NCBI RefSeq assembly: GCF_032854445.1
Contig: NW_027018111.1
Coordinates: 1 to 64,000 of the forward strand
Direction of reading: 5' to 3'
DNA from: Liolophura sinensis
Lineage: Eukaryota; Mollusca; Polyplacophora; Chitonida; Chitonidae
DNA: 64,000 bases
Shown: positions 1 through 11,949 of the stretch, piece by piece
Layout: every line of letters starts with the position of its first letter
Position numbering within the stretch: position 1 is the stretch's first letter
Translations under genes and position numbers: made by a program
The notes under the pieces: generated by a model
The model's database searches: none
Seen by the model: the letters and a program-made list of their open reading frames with translations, nothing else
Told to the model about the DNA's origin: nothing

Positions 1-196
1 GGGTCCTCATCTGATCCCTCTGTCAAGTTGCTGCTGGTGGGTCTGTCACCCAAGTAGGGGGTTAGAAAGGACAGAGCTTTTGCGTACTTGTATTCCTTGA
101 CTGGTTTAGCTGCATCCCCGCTCTGGCATTTCAGCTTCCTTTTATATTTAGAAAAGCCATCACGCACATTCTTCCAACGAGTTTCCACTTCTTTAC
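1..196 (-). pseudogene. Harbinger copy 1: MADF gene exon 2, cut by window edge
   Basis: Minus strand, after acceptor TGTTTCAG, the sequence encodes a Myb/SANT-like MADF segment: ETRWKNVRDGFSKYKRKLK, then YKYAKALSFLTPYLGDR and TSSNLTEGSDED. It joins in phase to exon 1 at 1765-1899. MADF proteins are the DNA-binding partners encoded by PIF/Harbinger transposons. This stretch is open, but exon 1 carries a frameshift, so the copy is probably dead. The rest lies left of the window. Confidence 0.75.
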
Positions 197-244
197 CTGA
201 AACAGAAATGCAGATCTCTATTAATATCTTTTGTTTGCTTTCAG

Positions 245-1162
245 GTTCTTGACAACTGGGGATTCCTACCACACCATAGCATCGAGTTACCGTGTGGGGG
301 TTGCGACAGTGGCAGCAATCGTACGTGAAGTATGCGAGTCGATTTGGAATCAACCACAACCAATTCATCTACCTCAGCCAACTCAAGAAATGTGGCGGCA
401 AACTGAAAGGGGATTTCGTGAAAGATGGCAGTTCCCAAACTGCATAGGTGCTTTAGATGGAAAGCACGTATTGATTCAGGCGCCTCCCTGTTCAGGAAGT
501 AAATACTTCAATTACAAAAAATCTTTCTCAATCGTTCTTCTGGCCCTCGTGGATTGTCGGTATCGTTTTACATTTGTGGATATTGGTTCATACGGGTCAA
601 ACAGTGATTCTGGCGTTTTCAAAACACTGCATTGTTTCGAAAGATGCAAAACAAAACGCTTGCCCTACCGGATGACAAACCATTATTCGTGAATGATCAA
701 CCCTGTCCTCATGTAATAGTAGGAGATGAAGCCTTCCGCTCATGACCAATTTGATGCGCCCGTACCCAGGTTCTCATCTGAATGATGCAAGGCGGATTTA
801 TAATTACAGACTATCGCGAGCAAGGAGAATCTCTGAAAACGCGTTTGGCATACTGGCAAATCGGTGGAGAATGTATCACAGAAAACTCTCTCTGTCACCT
901 GAAAATGTGGAGTGTGCAGTGAAAGCAAGCATAGTTTTACATAACATGCTGTGTGGTGAACTGGAGATCGGTGCACACGGGGGCTGACGTGGAGGCCATG
1001 GAAACAGACATCCACGATGGTGTATTGAGGCCTTTCAGGCGAGAAGGCCATCGACCTAGGGATGCAGCCATTGAGGTGCGAGAACAGTTCAAAAACTATT
1101 TCGTCTCCCCAGCAGGAGCAGTCACATGGCAAATGGAAGAATGCTTTGGACATGCCAATTAG
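245..1162 (+). pseudogene. Harbinger copy 1: HARBI1-like transposase, broken
   Basis: An exon opens after TTTCAG with FLTTGDSYHTIASSYRVG and matches the PIF/Harbinger DDE nuclease. Catalytic regions are visible: GALDGKHV (first Asp), DIGSYGSNSDSG (second Asp) and ARRISENAFGIL (Glu). The C-terminal end is FVSPAGAVTWQ then ECFGHAN. The reading frame changes at least three times, near 630-655, near 737 and near 960-985. An upstream exon must lie outside the window. The family acts in the nucleus to cut and insert its transposon with help from the MADF protein. This copy cannot make a functional protein. Confidence 0.85.
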
Positions 1163-1373
1163 GACATAGACATGCATCCACACATTCAGAGGACGTTTTA
1201 AACAAAGTGTGACAATAGTCAATTTCCCCAAAGAAGATAATATCATTCACAGCTCTGTCTAGACAATAACGAGAACAGATAGACAAACAGATTGCCTGCG
1301 TTTATTGTATTCCTGTGTATCAGATCTGTCAGTGTGAGACGCAGGCTTTATAATATCGTAATTCCTTCATATA

Positions 1374-1610
1374 CAGGTACGTCTCATAAAATTAGAATAT
1401 TATGAAAATGGTCAATATTTTTGTCAGTTGGTTCAGAAAGTATAAAATCATACATTTTGAGGATTTATTACATAAAGTGTAAAGTATTTCAAACAGTTGT
1501 TCTTGAAATTTTGCTAATTGGTAGGACATTGTCATTGAAATCAGAAAAAAATATTATCTAAAAAAATATTAAGCATTTCTATCATATTCTATTTTTTTTC
1601 GACGTACCTG
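1374..1610. mobile_element. Tc1/mariner-type MITE
   Basis: About 237 bp with imperfect terminal inverted repeats of about 28 bp (CAGGTACGTCTCATAAAATT at the left, its diverged complement ending CGACGTACCTG at the right), flanked by TA on both sides. There is no coding capacity. It sits between the transposase and MADF exon 1 of Harbinger copy 1, so it inserted later. Confidence 0.75.
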
Positions 1611-1764
1611 TAGTTCTCTCAGAAGCTAAAATGGTGTCATTATGATGACTGCTGACATGGTAGTTAAAACGTGTTTAATAATTGTATTGGTACATACAAT
1701 TATGTTAGTTTCATACCATTGTTGACAGAGGCAAAATAAATTGAAATTAATTTCAATCACAGAC

Positions 1765-1899
1765 CTGTCAGTCCAATTTTCTCTCCAATTGCCTTCCAAA
1801 TATCTTTCTTTTTGACTGTCTCTTTGTAAGCTTTATCAGATTTGTCGAACAAAACCGTATTTTTTGCACTTCTAAAATCAAGACTTCCGTTTTATCCAT
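1765..1899 (-). pseudogene. Harbinger copy 1: MADF gene exon 1, frameshifted
   Basis: From ATG at 1899 it reads MDKTEVLILEVQKIR, then a one-base loss shifts the frame; the expected continuation LFDKSDKAYKE and DIWKAIGEKIGLTG follows in another frame. The exon ends at a GTCTGT donor and joins in phase to exon 2 at 196. The transposase gene lies in the intervening intron on the opposite strand. Confidence 0.72.
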
Positions 1900-2038
1900 C
1901 TTCTCGGCATCGGCCATACCCTACAAGCAACGTAGACTGGTTATGAGTAGCGTTTTCTTGGAAAAGCCATGCCTACAAGTTTATATTTTTGGAAATGATG
2001 CAATGGGAGGTGGTACTTCCTGATTGATTGATACAACC

Positions 2039-2233
2039 TGATAGCAAGAAATCCGCCGCGGCGTTCTGAAAAATTCGCTCTGGGGGCAATCTCGGCGGTC
2101 GTTCGCGCGAACAAATATTTGTTCGCTTTCGCGTTCGCACTCTATTTGAACGGTTCCATTATAAAAGGACTATACCATTCCAGGACGAAAAAACCGCGTT
2201 CGCGTTCACGTTCGCGCTCTGTATAAACGGACC
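2039..2233. repeat. Harbinger copy 1 right terminal region
   Basis: This is a GC-rich stretch with repeated TTCGCG/CGTTCGC words, ending GTATAAACGGACC followed by TTAA. The end of Harbinger copy 2 has the same form (GGAAACGGCCC then TTAA at 45682). This suggests the terminal inverted repeat and a TTA-type target duplication; the left ends were not found. Confidence 0.5.
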
Positions 2234-2594
2234 TTAAACGGACCTTTACAGATAATACATATTATAATATCACGTACATTAAATAAGCTGCAATTTCAGG
2301 TAAGAAATTCTGTCATGAGGGATACTCCGATATACATCTAGAGTATGGTTTTAAAAGTGCCCATGAAATAAAATACATAAAATGATATTTATGCATATAA
2401 ATGGATTGCAGAAAAAAAGTACATGTAGGATACAAAGTATAGTATGTATATATGTATACTTGAGTTTAACGTCATACCTAACAACTTTTCAGACATATGA
2501 TGACGAGGAGTATTTAGTGTGCTCCTAGAGTATCTGTTGTTGAGGAAGGGTGAGTACATGCTGCCACTTAAGTGTAATGCCACAAAACATCTCA

Positions 2595-2800
2595 TGCAGT
2601 GACATTGTACTGACACTGGGCCCAACCACTTATGTTTACTTTCTGTAACCTGTCAGTGCTCAGTATCAAACAAGGCAGCAACAAGTACCATGTATAAAAT
2701 GTTTGGTATGACTTGACCTGGGTTTGTCCCCAGGACTGCTGTCCTGACATCCAGGAGGATGCTGTAGCTACTAGGCCAGCGAAGCGGTTGCACAATGTGG
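2595..2800 (-). repeat. tRNA-derived SINE, family B
   Basis: It reads, on the plus strand, TTGTACTGACACTGGGCC, then GGCAGCAACAAGTACC, then a degenerate tRNA-like block ending in GAAGCGGTTGC. The same modules recur at 15424-15525 and 45785-45955, the last with a recognisable reversed B box (GGGTTTGATCCC). The orientation is minus. Confidence 0.55.
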
Positions 2801-3774
2801 AAATTTATGCTACAGACTGAAATTGATATATGTGAAACAGTTGTTTATTTATTTATTTATTTTATCATGATTACTGAAGATTCATTATTGTGGAAATAAA
2901 AGAACATAGCTAAACCCTCTGCCACAAAGGCCATTTTGAAATGCTTAGGCCTGGACAACATACACTATTACTGGAGTCTTGAAGATGAGCTACACACAAG
3001 CTCTCAATGACACTAAAATGCACTGTTTTCTTCTGTCCCTGACAACTGTGGTTTAATAAAGGAAAGAACAAAAAAAAGGAGTTCACGTTTGGGAATGTTT
3101 TGATTCAGGCGTGAACGAGTTCGCCACTGATGCAGATAAGAAAATTTTGAAGGAGTGTATGAACAGAAAATTACATTAGCAAAAAACATTTAAATGGACT
3201 ATAATACCCCAAAGAAATGTGAAGATACTAAGTATGACCCAGTTATTAATATGTATGCTGAAAGCAAATACATTAAATGGCACACCTGTATGACAAATAC
3301 TGATAGCCAAAAATGTTTAAACCTAAATTGTTAAGATGAGTATTGATTACAGATGTACTTACAAGACAAGCAACCTTACAAACTAGGTAATATGTAAAAA
3401 TGAAGCACAAACAATATGGATGAATAGTTGAAAAACAATTAGGTGAGTACCCCTTGTATCAGTCAATGTTGAACTCCAAGGACAAGTTTGCACAGCTCAA
3501 CCACTTGTGAGCACTGAGTAGTTAGACGCATCAGCTTAGAGAATTGGTGGGCTCCAAATGAAGGGGATAACCTGTAACAAGAGTTATTATTTTGTCACCC
3601 AAGAATTTGAAACACTGTTTAGACATTAAAAGAATATTGGCAGCTGAATTACACGTGCATACAAAACAAATGATGAAATGGTAGAAAAGAAAATATGTGT
3701 GTAATAAACTGATTATTAGCATTAGTAGTATGTAAAGTAAAACTCTAGGTTATATTTATTGCTTCATTTTATTT
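2801..3774. other. Intergenic, nothing recognised
   Basis: AT-rich sequence with short TTTA repeats near 2840; only chance reading frames under 70 codons. Confidence 0.5.
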
Positions 3775-3925
3775 GATTGGTGTTTTATGCCGTACTAAAG
3801 AATATTTCACTTATACGACGGCGGTCAGCATTATGATGGGTGGAAACTGGGCAGAGCCCGGGGGAAATCCATGACCATCCGCAGGTTGCTGACAGACCTT
3901 CCCACTTACGGCTGAAGAGAAACTC
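3775..3925 (-). repeat. tRNA-derived SINE, family A (3' and central part)
   Basis: It contains the module TTTTATGCCGTACTAAAGAA, CACTTATACGACGGCGGTC and GGGCAGAGCCCGGGGGAAA. The same sequence recurs many times in this window (see 9700-9895 for the fullest copy). Confidence 0.7.
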
Positions 3926-4569
3926 TAGGTTATAGGCGGGAAAGAAAACAGTTGTGGAATACACAGTATATAAATGCTTAACATAACTAGACATAGTTCA
4001 ACTACTACGTTTAAATTATACACACAAAAAGAAATAGAGTACAAACAAGCCTGAATTTTTGACAATGTGCATCGATGTGACTTTAGAGTTGACAGTCTGA
4101 ACTTCACGGCACATTTGATGAGAGCACACATTGTATGGTCCTACTTCTTGCACACTGAAACAGAAAACAATATGAATATCAGAAAAAGTTTGATATAAAG
4201 GAACGTGAGTGAAATTTACAGCAGATAACTGCCCATGCACATAACTAAATGAGAAATGAGAAGTGATTATTCCAAAATGACTGTCATTTCCCCTTTGACC
4301 TTTATGAAACTGAATTTGAAAGCAATGAGTAGTGGTAAATTTTGTAACATAACTTAATACTTATTTGCAGAATGCTGAGGTTGTTTCCAGTGAATTGAGA
4401 TATCTGACAGCACACTGCAGGTACAAGTGAAATACACCGAGAGTTTTCGTTTGGCCAGGACAAAATATGGTAGCCTGGATGTCATGTATGATAACAATAC
4501 ATCAAGTTAAGAATTACCAACTTGGAATGAGTGTACAACTTGCTTACATGTACCCATGTAATCGCTGAA
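3926..4569. other. Intergenic, nothing recognised
   Basis: AT-rich sequence with no conserved coding frame, tRNA or repeat that I could identify. Confidence 0.5.
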
Positions 4570-4945
4570 GGATTTCCCTACGTGGGTGACACAAGGATTC
4601 GAACTTGGGTCTCCGCAGCCAACGTCCAACGCTCTCCCTACGGAGCTAATGGGAAATTTCCACCAGCTACTGCTAGTATAAGCACTGGAAAGCTGCTCCT
4701 GTTACAATCCTCCCCACTCTCCCAAAACACACCCATGCTCACTGGCTCAGAGCTCCACGCTTCTTGGAACCTTTTAGGTCCAGGTACCAGTGGAATGGTT
4801 GAAAGATTTGACTACGTCGGTCACATTCGAACTCGGGTTTCTGCAGCTGATGTCCAGCGCTCTACCAACTGAGCTAAAGGGTAATTCCTGCCAACTACTG
4901 CTAGTATAAGCACTGGAAAGCTGCTCCAGTTACACATATACACTA
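4570..4945 (-). repeat. Tandem pair of tRNA-like SINE units
   Basis: Two units about 235 bp apart each contain a reversed tRNA-like head (GGATTCGAACTTGGG / CATTCGAACTCGGG, with CTCTACCAACTGAGCTAA in the second) followed by the identical tail TATAAGCACTGGAAAGCTGC. On the minus strand the A box (TAGCTCAGTTGGTAGAGCG) and B box (GAGTTCGAATG) are clear. The anticodon arm does not fold properly, so these are SINE heads and not tRNA genes. Confidence 0.68.
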
Positions 4946-5837
4946 CCATGGAACCCAGTTGTCAATGAAGCATATGTCTGTTTACACAGCCACTCAGAGC
5001 AACACCCGGTGACCTGAAGCCCTGACTAATGCACCTTACCTACACGATTTGTAAGTTAACGTGCCAACATAAATGTATGTACACATGTGTTGATTACATT
5101 ATTCATTTGATCCGTGTTATATGTTGTAAACAAGTACTGAAAGCAAAAATTGAAGTAAAGTATAGTTGTGAAGGGCAGCGATTGCAGGAATATGCTCTGT
5201 GCGTTGTACATGAATTATAACTGAGTTAAATTGTAATTATATAATTATAATTAAATCACAATTTAACTCAGCCACACCACGGCGACTGGGAATTACAGAG
5301 TCTTGTAATACTGCACACACTGATAAAATTGGGGGACAGGAGTTACCAGATAAGTGGCAAAATGGGGAACTAAAGTAATTGCTGCTCCAGAAAAATCAGC
5401 ATTTAGGTCCATTTACCTTTCTGTTACTTATGACCTACTGGTCACTGCCAGGATCCCGGGTGCTCGAAACTATACATGAATGCTGATCCCCGGTCGGAAT
5501 TTCAAGGTTTAAAATTCACATGTTTAAAGGCGAACCAAATGCGATTAAATGATTTTTTTCATGCTGTAAGGTACATGCATTAATAAAAATATATTATATT
5601 AATATATTAACTATAAATACTCGGTACCATACGGGTACTGCACAAAGGTACCTAATCTATAGCTTTACCTATGTTGTAAATAATACACACGTGGCTGTTG
5701 TTTCACCCTTTTCTACTTCGCTGTGAATTTGGGCTTTGTATTGTGGCATTTGATTGGTCGAATGGCGCCCTGCCATGATTGATTCCAACTGATTGAGTCT
5801 GATTGAGTCCAACAATTTGCGGTCAATCCATACTGAT
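4946..5837. other. Intergenic with one palindrome
   Basis: No gene was seen. It contains the inverted repeat at 5221-5271 and AT-rich filler. Confidence 0.5.
5221..5271. repeat. Perfect 14-bp inverted repeat
   Basis: Arms CTGAGTTAAATTGT (5221-5234) and ACAATTTAACTCAG (5258-5271) are exact complements around a 23-bp AT-rich loop. This may be a small MITE or a hairpin-forming site. Confidence 0.7.
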
Positions 5838-6345
5838 TGTAGCATGAGACCTTTACATATTAACGGGAAAGACGTAATCGTCCGTTACTTTTGAATCATA
5901 ATCTGATCGGTTAGGGTCTGTAACGCTCGTCATTTTCAAACTGTATCTTATACCGCTTACCCTGGGGCTAGGGAACGTAAAGGTAGCCATGCTAATTACA
6001 TTAGCATGATGCCTTTATGAACAGTTGCAATTAAAGCGCGACTGAGATACTTGTTTAATTGTTATTTGACATGGAACTCATTCACGGACTACGAGTTTGA
6101 ACTTTGATATGGAATTCATGGCCGGAATATTCATTGTCTGCCCGGGCATCATTGAAAACTGATGACCGCTTCTATCTTATGTGTTACCGGCTTTATTTCT
6201 TATTTGTATAATTTCTTACATACCTTTGTCTTTGGGAGTTAGTGTTAAACGTTGTTTTGGAAATGGATCTTGCGATTGTCGACTTGCAACGCCCTTTACG
6301 GACTACGAATGGTATATGAATGTGGGACTTGACGCTTTACATTTA
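5838..6345 (+). repeat. Dispersed repeat shared with the Penelope-like 3' region
   Basis: About 500 bp from CATGAGACCTTTACATATTA to near GGGACTTGACG. It is highly similar by eye to 22926-23430, which follows a Penelope-like reverse transcriptase. It is therefore probably a 3' fragment of that retroelement family. A much more diverged copy is at about 9340-9530. Confidence 0.65.
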
Positions 6346-7933
6346 TAGAAACATGCCTTTAGGAAGCAAACGGCCGAAAAGATTTTCATAACAAAAGTTA
6401 CTTGAGGTCCTAGCAAATTTGACAACAGGAAGATGCTGGCAGTACGAAGTAACTCTATGGCATATTCAGTCCGAGCTCAATCTATCACGGGCTATTAAAT
6501 TTCAGTTTCCGTTTCAGCCATTTGGCGACATGGATGTGGGGTGCAGCTGCGAAAAAGGTTTTGACACATGCTCCGCCACCTGGAATTTTACATACTCCTT
6601 CATATAAGATATGAAAGTAATAAAGAAATATTGATAGCTAAACAGAAATTATGCTAGTCTATTTGTACAAAATTTTGATAATATAATTTCTGAGGTTTTT
6701 CGGCAGAAGTTAGAATATAGCCATGTTTTTATGTCCATTCCCACTAGAGCTCTACAGAACGTATTTATGGGGGAGAGATATGAATCGGCGCAGGGTTGAG
6801 AAGATGATCCACAATGCTTGGCGACCTCTATTGGCCTGTTTTTTGAGAATGAGTGTTTAAACAATCAATATATATAGCAAAGGTTGTGAAAGAGACATTT
6901 ACCCACCTTCGGTAGAATAAATGAAAACCACACACTCTCCGTACATCTTATCTGGATCTATATTTATACAAATACATGCCTCGAAACAGACATTTTTATT
7001 CCACCCGTCAACCAATAAGGACGCTCCTGGTCAATAATCGCAAGGCCAATTCCCAAACCGACTCTTAATAGAAATTATGAAAGTACTATGAAAGTATATA
7101 AAATACGAAAATAGGACGAAATCATACGAACAGTCATCAGCAGTTTTCAAGGTATGATCTAGATGACTCAGTGAAGTCAGCCTCATCTTTTTTTTAGGAG
7201 TTACACTTACATTCTGTAACTTGCACTGTACACTAAATATATACACATAACACTTACATAAAACACCACAGGGTATTGTTATTCTTGACAAATCAGCCGT
7301 AATCTGCTTCCAACCTTTTCACTCTGACAAACACCCTTATGGGCTGTATAGGCATCATTACACACACCGTTAGGGGCTGTAATGTATATTTGCTGTATCT
7401 GAATTGAGTGATAGCAAACGCAAATATTGTTTTGACTTTTAGATGGCAGAAAATCGTTTGATAATTGTTGCACATCTTTAATTAACAGACACATTACAGA
7501 GGATCACCTGATACATGTACAAGGGCTAGGCCATTGTAAAGAAAGAATGGTTCATGTTTGTGGTTAGTTGAAAATTCAGGGAGAGTAAGAAGAATAAAAT
7601 TATGTCGACATAAATGGATGGATTCTATAGAAAGAGTAAAAATGTTTCATTATTTTTAATAGTTATACAAAGTTAATTACATAGATATTATGTTGTTAGA
7701 CAAATCAAGTGCCTCAAACAGCACAGGTATTTACATGTAAATCAGTCAGTTTCACCTTGTTGTCTGAGTTCGATGGATCACCGGATCGGTCGACACACTT
7801 GTGCAAGTACTGGTAAACAGTCTAGTCCATAGTGAAACCGGCACTCCTGCAGTTGTGTCTTCATGGTTACAATTTAAATATTTGTAAAGAAAGTTTTTCC
7901 AATGACATCAAAATTTAGCTGCAGGACTGTTAT
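6346..7933. other. Intergenic, nothing recognised
   Basis: Only short chance frames (at most 86 codons) were found, with no splice-supported exon or repeat match. Confidence 0.5.
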
Positions 7934-8270
7934 GCACTGCAATGTGGCTTAAGAAATCTGTGCCTTGCGTCAAGCCCAGTAAACAGGGAAAACATTTCCT
8001 GTCGAATACGAGATTTTCTGATCACGGCAATTTACTGGACATCACTAGTCTAGATTTATTTAAAACGGTACTGGTGTCATCACAATAAATAATACCAAAG
8101 GACCAGGTCTCGGTAATTCTTACTCCTCCAGGAGAAAATCAGAATTCAGCATCAGAAATGTTAACCACTGCAATGTGGCTTTAGAGATCTGCGCCTTGCA
8201 TTAACCCATTGTACCAGGGAAAATATCCACTTAAATACGGATTTATGAATCACGGCCAAACTGGATTGAA
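7934..8270 (+). repeat. Two diverged direct repeats of about 107 bp
   Basis: Segments 7934-8040 and 8164-8270 share CACTGCAATGTGGCTT, the CCTTGC block, CAGGGAAAA and ATCACGGC in the same order, with a spacing of 230 bp. They are either an imperfect tandem duplication or two copies of one repeat. Confidence 0.6.
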
Positions 8271-8850
8271 AGATTCAACTTGCTTAATTTTATTCGAAAA
8301 CATATGTTATGTGAACAACTGCCGTCAGCTTCTAAATTTAGCTTGCCACTGTTTACATTCAGGGCCTGCTGTCTGCCTCTACCTTAGAATGTGTCAGAAT
8401 ACACTCAGTTCGGGGCCTGTTTATTTACAACAAGTGTTCAAGAATTTTCTTATTCTAGAAAATTCCACCAGTCTATATAAGACCTATGAAAGAAGTTCAA
8501 AGGAGGAGAAAGGAGAAATGTTGAGAGTTTGGGATGCTTTCGCTGTGTGTTACCTTAGTAGGCCTTTTGTGCTGAATTTTGGTCTCTTTATAGCCTCTGG
8601 CTTTGTTATATCATATCTCCACCAAGCACTTGTTCAGTCTGAACTTGTATATTTAATTTGTGCTCTTGTGTACACAGTGCTTATTAGTACACGGACCCTG
8701 TCTGTGGAATTTTGTGTATATTTCGTCATACACTCAGTTATACTGTGGATTTTTCCTCTTGTGAATATTGTCTCTGTGCAATTTTTAAGCATTGTGGAGT
8801 ATATGCGTCCGTTTGGACTTTTACATGTAAGTACTTTAGTATTTGTATAG
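8209..8850 (+). CDS. Unrecognised hydrophobic open frame, 213 codons
   Basis: This is the longest frame in the first 20 kb that is not from a recognised element. The second half is very hydrophobic with several possible membrane segments (LFIASGFVISYL, LVYLICALVYTVLI, FVIHSVILWIFPLVNIV). It begins inside a duplicated repeat and has no recognised motif. Low-complexity TTT/GTT richness alone can produce such a frame. I consider it more likely accidental than genic. Confidence 0.2.
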   Translation: MYQGKYPLKYGFMNHGQTGLKDSTCLILFENICYVNNCRQLLNLACHCLHSGPAVCLYLRMCQNTLSSGPVYLQQVFKNFLILENSTSLYKTYERSSKEEKGEMLRVWDAFAVCYLSRPFVLNFGLFIASGFVISYLHQALVQSELVYLICALVYTVLISTRTLSVEFCVYFVIHSVILWIFPLVNIVSVQFLSIVEYMRPFGLLHVSTLVFV

Positions 8851-9339
8851 ATACTGCTATCCTTTCTTGTTAAACTTAAGTACTTTATTAATTGTATAAG
8901 TCTTGTTATCTGTTCTTGTTAAACCTAATAAATTGTTGAAAAATAACATCTGCTGGTTTTGGTTACTTTTTGTGCGGCTAAACTGTCGTGTGTTTCGAAC
9001 AAGCCATCTCTTTATAGTACAGACAGTTTGGGTCGTAAAACATATTAAGAAACAAATGAGCTATGCACATTCTCCCGTGTCATGATGATCCGGATCTTGT
9101 GAGGATGTCGTCTATACGTCAATCTGTTAGCGTCGATGGAAATGTGGCAATGTTTTGAGCGTGTCATGTAGCCAGTTTTTGCCGCTGGAATAGTAAAAAT
9201 CAAATTCGATTAAAATCTAATTGTTACAATATAAAATATAGACTTAAAGCACAGAGATTTAAACCACAGAAGCAACAACAGTGAAATACGCTGTCTGTAA
9301 CTCATTTGCCTAGAACACACCTTGTGTCTTTTCAACATC

Positions 9340-9530
9340 ATTGAAAACTGTTGACTGCTTCTCTTTGCATGATTCCGTCGTATTTTTGTACTTTATATAT
9401 TTTCTTAGTTCTTTGCCAGTTTCTTTAAACGTGGTTTTGAGAATCGGACTTGCAATTATCGACCTGGAATTTCCGCCTTGATTGTGGACTGATATACGAA
9501 TTTCTGTCCGACGGATAGATTCTTGTCAGT
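9340..9530 (+). repeat. Diverged copy of the Penelope-associated repeat
   Basis: It shares ATCATTGAAAACTG, TTAAACGTGGTTTTG and TTGCAATTATCGACCTGGAA with 6150-6340 and 23240-23420, at clearly lower identity. Confidence 0.5.
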
Positions 9531-9699
9531 TGGTATTTACTTCAGATAGTTATATTCTAACTCTTCACGTATATGCCTAACGCAGCGAAGATTCTTAGTC
9601 CACCAGCAGAATTCTAGTTTGTAGAAGAATACAAGAAGTCTGACACTCAGCCCAATGTCCTATTGGGGCAGGTTGTAGGAGAAATTGGGCCTCCTTTGC

Positions 9700-9895
9700 C
9701 GTGGGGTTAGCAAGCCAGTGCAGCGTAATGATTCAGGGGCCTCTCACCAAAGCGATCGCTGTGAATGCAAGTCCAGCTGATGGTCGTGGCTTTGCCTGGG
9801 CTCTGCCCGGTTTCCTCCCACCATAATGCCGGCCGCTGCCGTACCAGTAAAATATTCTTGAGTACGGCGTAAAACACCGATCAAAAAAAATAAAT
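9700..9895 (+). repeat. tRNA-derived SINE, family A, near full length
   Basis: The 5' head GCAGCGTAATGATTCAGG, GCCTCTCACC and TGAATGCAAGTCCAGC (B-box-like) is followed by the body GGGCTCTGCCCGGTTTCCTC and the 3' end TTCTTGAGTACGGCGTAAAA, then an A-rich TAAATA tail. This copy defines the family: an RNA-polymerase-III-type head, a common body and an A-rich end. Confidence 0.72.
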
Positions 9896-10299
9896 ATAGG
9901 ATAAAGGTGTCAAAAGGTTACAAAACGATGTTGGTATACACCAAACACGGTACCTATAATTATTGTAATCATCACCACTGGTTGATATTTTTTTTTTGAT
10001 ATTTGAGGATATTTTTTATCTATAACATGTGTCCGAAATTTCCAGTCTAATGAGGCACAATTCTGGATGTTGTCTGAGGGATTAAAAACTAGCAATATAA
10101 CAATATTATAACAATTTTTTTTCTCTGACTGCTCCATGCGCTATAACTCACTGTATCACTGAGTTATCTTGCTTTAGACAACACAAAACCGGTGCTTCGT
10201 CTTTCTTCTTTAATAAGCCAAAGCTTTGTATCCTTTGCATTTGCACACTGCTGGAGACGTTCCAGCAATGTGCCTTACCATTCCAGAGTCCCCGTTAAG

Positions 10300-10760
10300 C
10301 GTGGGTATATTTCTCTGTGGAATTAGTTGCATACATGGAGTGTTCATGTAAAATCTGAACAGTCAATCTCAGTCCATCCACTGTACAAATGGTGGAGAAC
10401 ACCGGGAAGCCTGGAGTAAACCACCGACCTTCGACTGCTACCTGTTCAGCCTACTGATTCAAGGTAGTAAACAAAACAGCGAGAGATGGAATACATTTGT
10501 AGGCGCATGATCCCAAATAATAGCCTTTGGAAAATGAAAAGGGACACATAACTAGTAATAATAGCTCTATTATTTCTTGCTTCCTTAAAACCAAAATGTA
10601 AATATATCACACGAATAAATCTAGTTGAGTACAGAGGCATAAACTCACTCGTTGGTGTGCTTAGAAAAATACAAATGATACATATCGCTACCTTTTTTTT
10701 CTGAATATATACGTTATTATAAATATTTACATACATTATCAAACATTTGTTTTCTCAACG
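10300..10760. repeat. Diverged duplication, unit 1
   Basis: It shares a long colinear series with 11950-12400: GTATATTTCT...TACATACATGGA, GGTGGAGAACAC, GCCTGGAGTA, ACAGAGGCATA, ACTCACTCGT, TTTCTGAATATATACGTTAT. The function is unknown. Confidence 0.6.
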
Positions 10761-11949
10761 TTCCACTTCTATAACACTTGTTCAACCAAATCGCTCACTT
10801 GAAATGAACTTAGGAGTGATCTCCCCTTGGTTACAAATTAATTCAGTTACTCATACAGCACATGTTTATACACCTAAAAGTAGCAATGTACTCGTCCTTG
10901 ACACCTAATTATTACTCAAACTGCTGTGTTTTCATCACATTTAAAATACAATCATAATAAACCATGTAAAAGGACCAGGTTTTGGGGATGCTCAGTCCAC
11001 CAGCAGATTCCTAATTTATGCAGGAATACAAAAAATCCGACATAGTGTGCTATCGTGGCAAGTTATAGGGAGGAGACTGACAGAGTACCTATAGTTTTTG
11101 TTTAAATGACAAAGTATATGTTTGGTTCATTCAAAACATATTTCCGATGAAGATTCGCCTCACATTTTTACCAGAGGTGTACATGCCGTGTAAAATGTTT
11201 AGTGGCAATAGAAAGTCTGTGAAAACTGAGTATATCACAAATTAAACACTAGCAGACTGATCACTGGTAAATCCCAGAATCGTCCAAAATTATATACAGG
11301 TATACATCATATTAAATAATAGGTAAATCCCTGATTATTCCAAGAATGTCGGTAAAGAACCAAATAATAAAGCTATAATTGTCTTGAATACAAATGCCCA
11401 GATGTTCTCCTGAATCACAGTGCTCCTTGGCGCCACACTGACTGGGGTGATCAGTGACTGGGGTAAGATGGTGGTGTGTCAAGGTGAATCCTAGACGTGC
11501 ACTAAGTACTTCTCATTTCACAAACAAGGAAAGAAAAAGCGACATCATCAGAAGAGAATACATCAATACAAATACTGAAATCTGGACACTGAAAAAACTA
11601 CATGTGTGTTTTGAGCTTAAGAACACTCGACTTATGGACCCACACAGCTGAAACAATAAGTAGGATTCCAGTCCCACTCGACCCAGTATTTCACTGGTCT
11701 CGACGTACATCTAGTTTTTTCAAGTGTGCGAAATTCAAAATATTCCGGATGTTCGGGAAGTTAAATCACAGCAATAGCAATCGGCTCACTGTTTTTCCTA
11801 TAGCCCCACCCTCCATGACACAATCTTATTTAGACAACACATCTCTAGAGAATAACTTTCTATCAATTCTTATTCACAGAGGTTTCCGCAGTAGTGCATG
11901 TTAATGAGCGAAGGCCAGTAATTCGGTTTACATACCTAATTGTTACAAA
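10761..11949. other. Spacer between duplicated units, nothing recognised
   Basis: No coding signal beyond overlapping frames of at most 100 codons near 11450-11900, which show no conserved features. Confidence 0.45.

Noticed and set aside
4531-4872. 113-codon plus-strand frame
   Set aside because: Lies entirely across the tandem SINE units.
4585-4880. Possible tRNA genes on the minus strand
   Set aside because: A and B boxes are good, but the anticodon arm does not pair and the units are followed by a common SINE tail.
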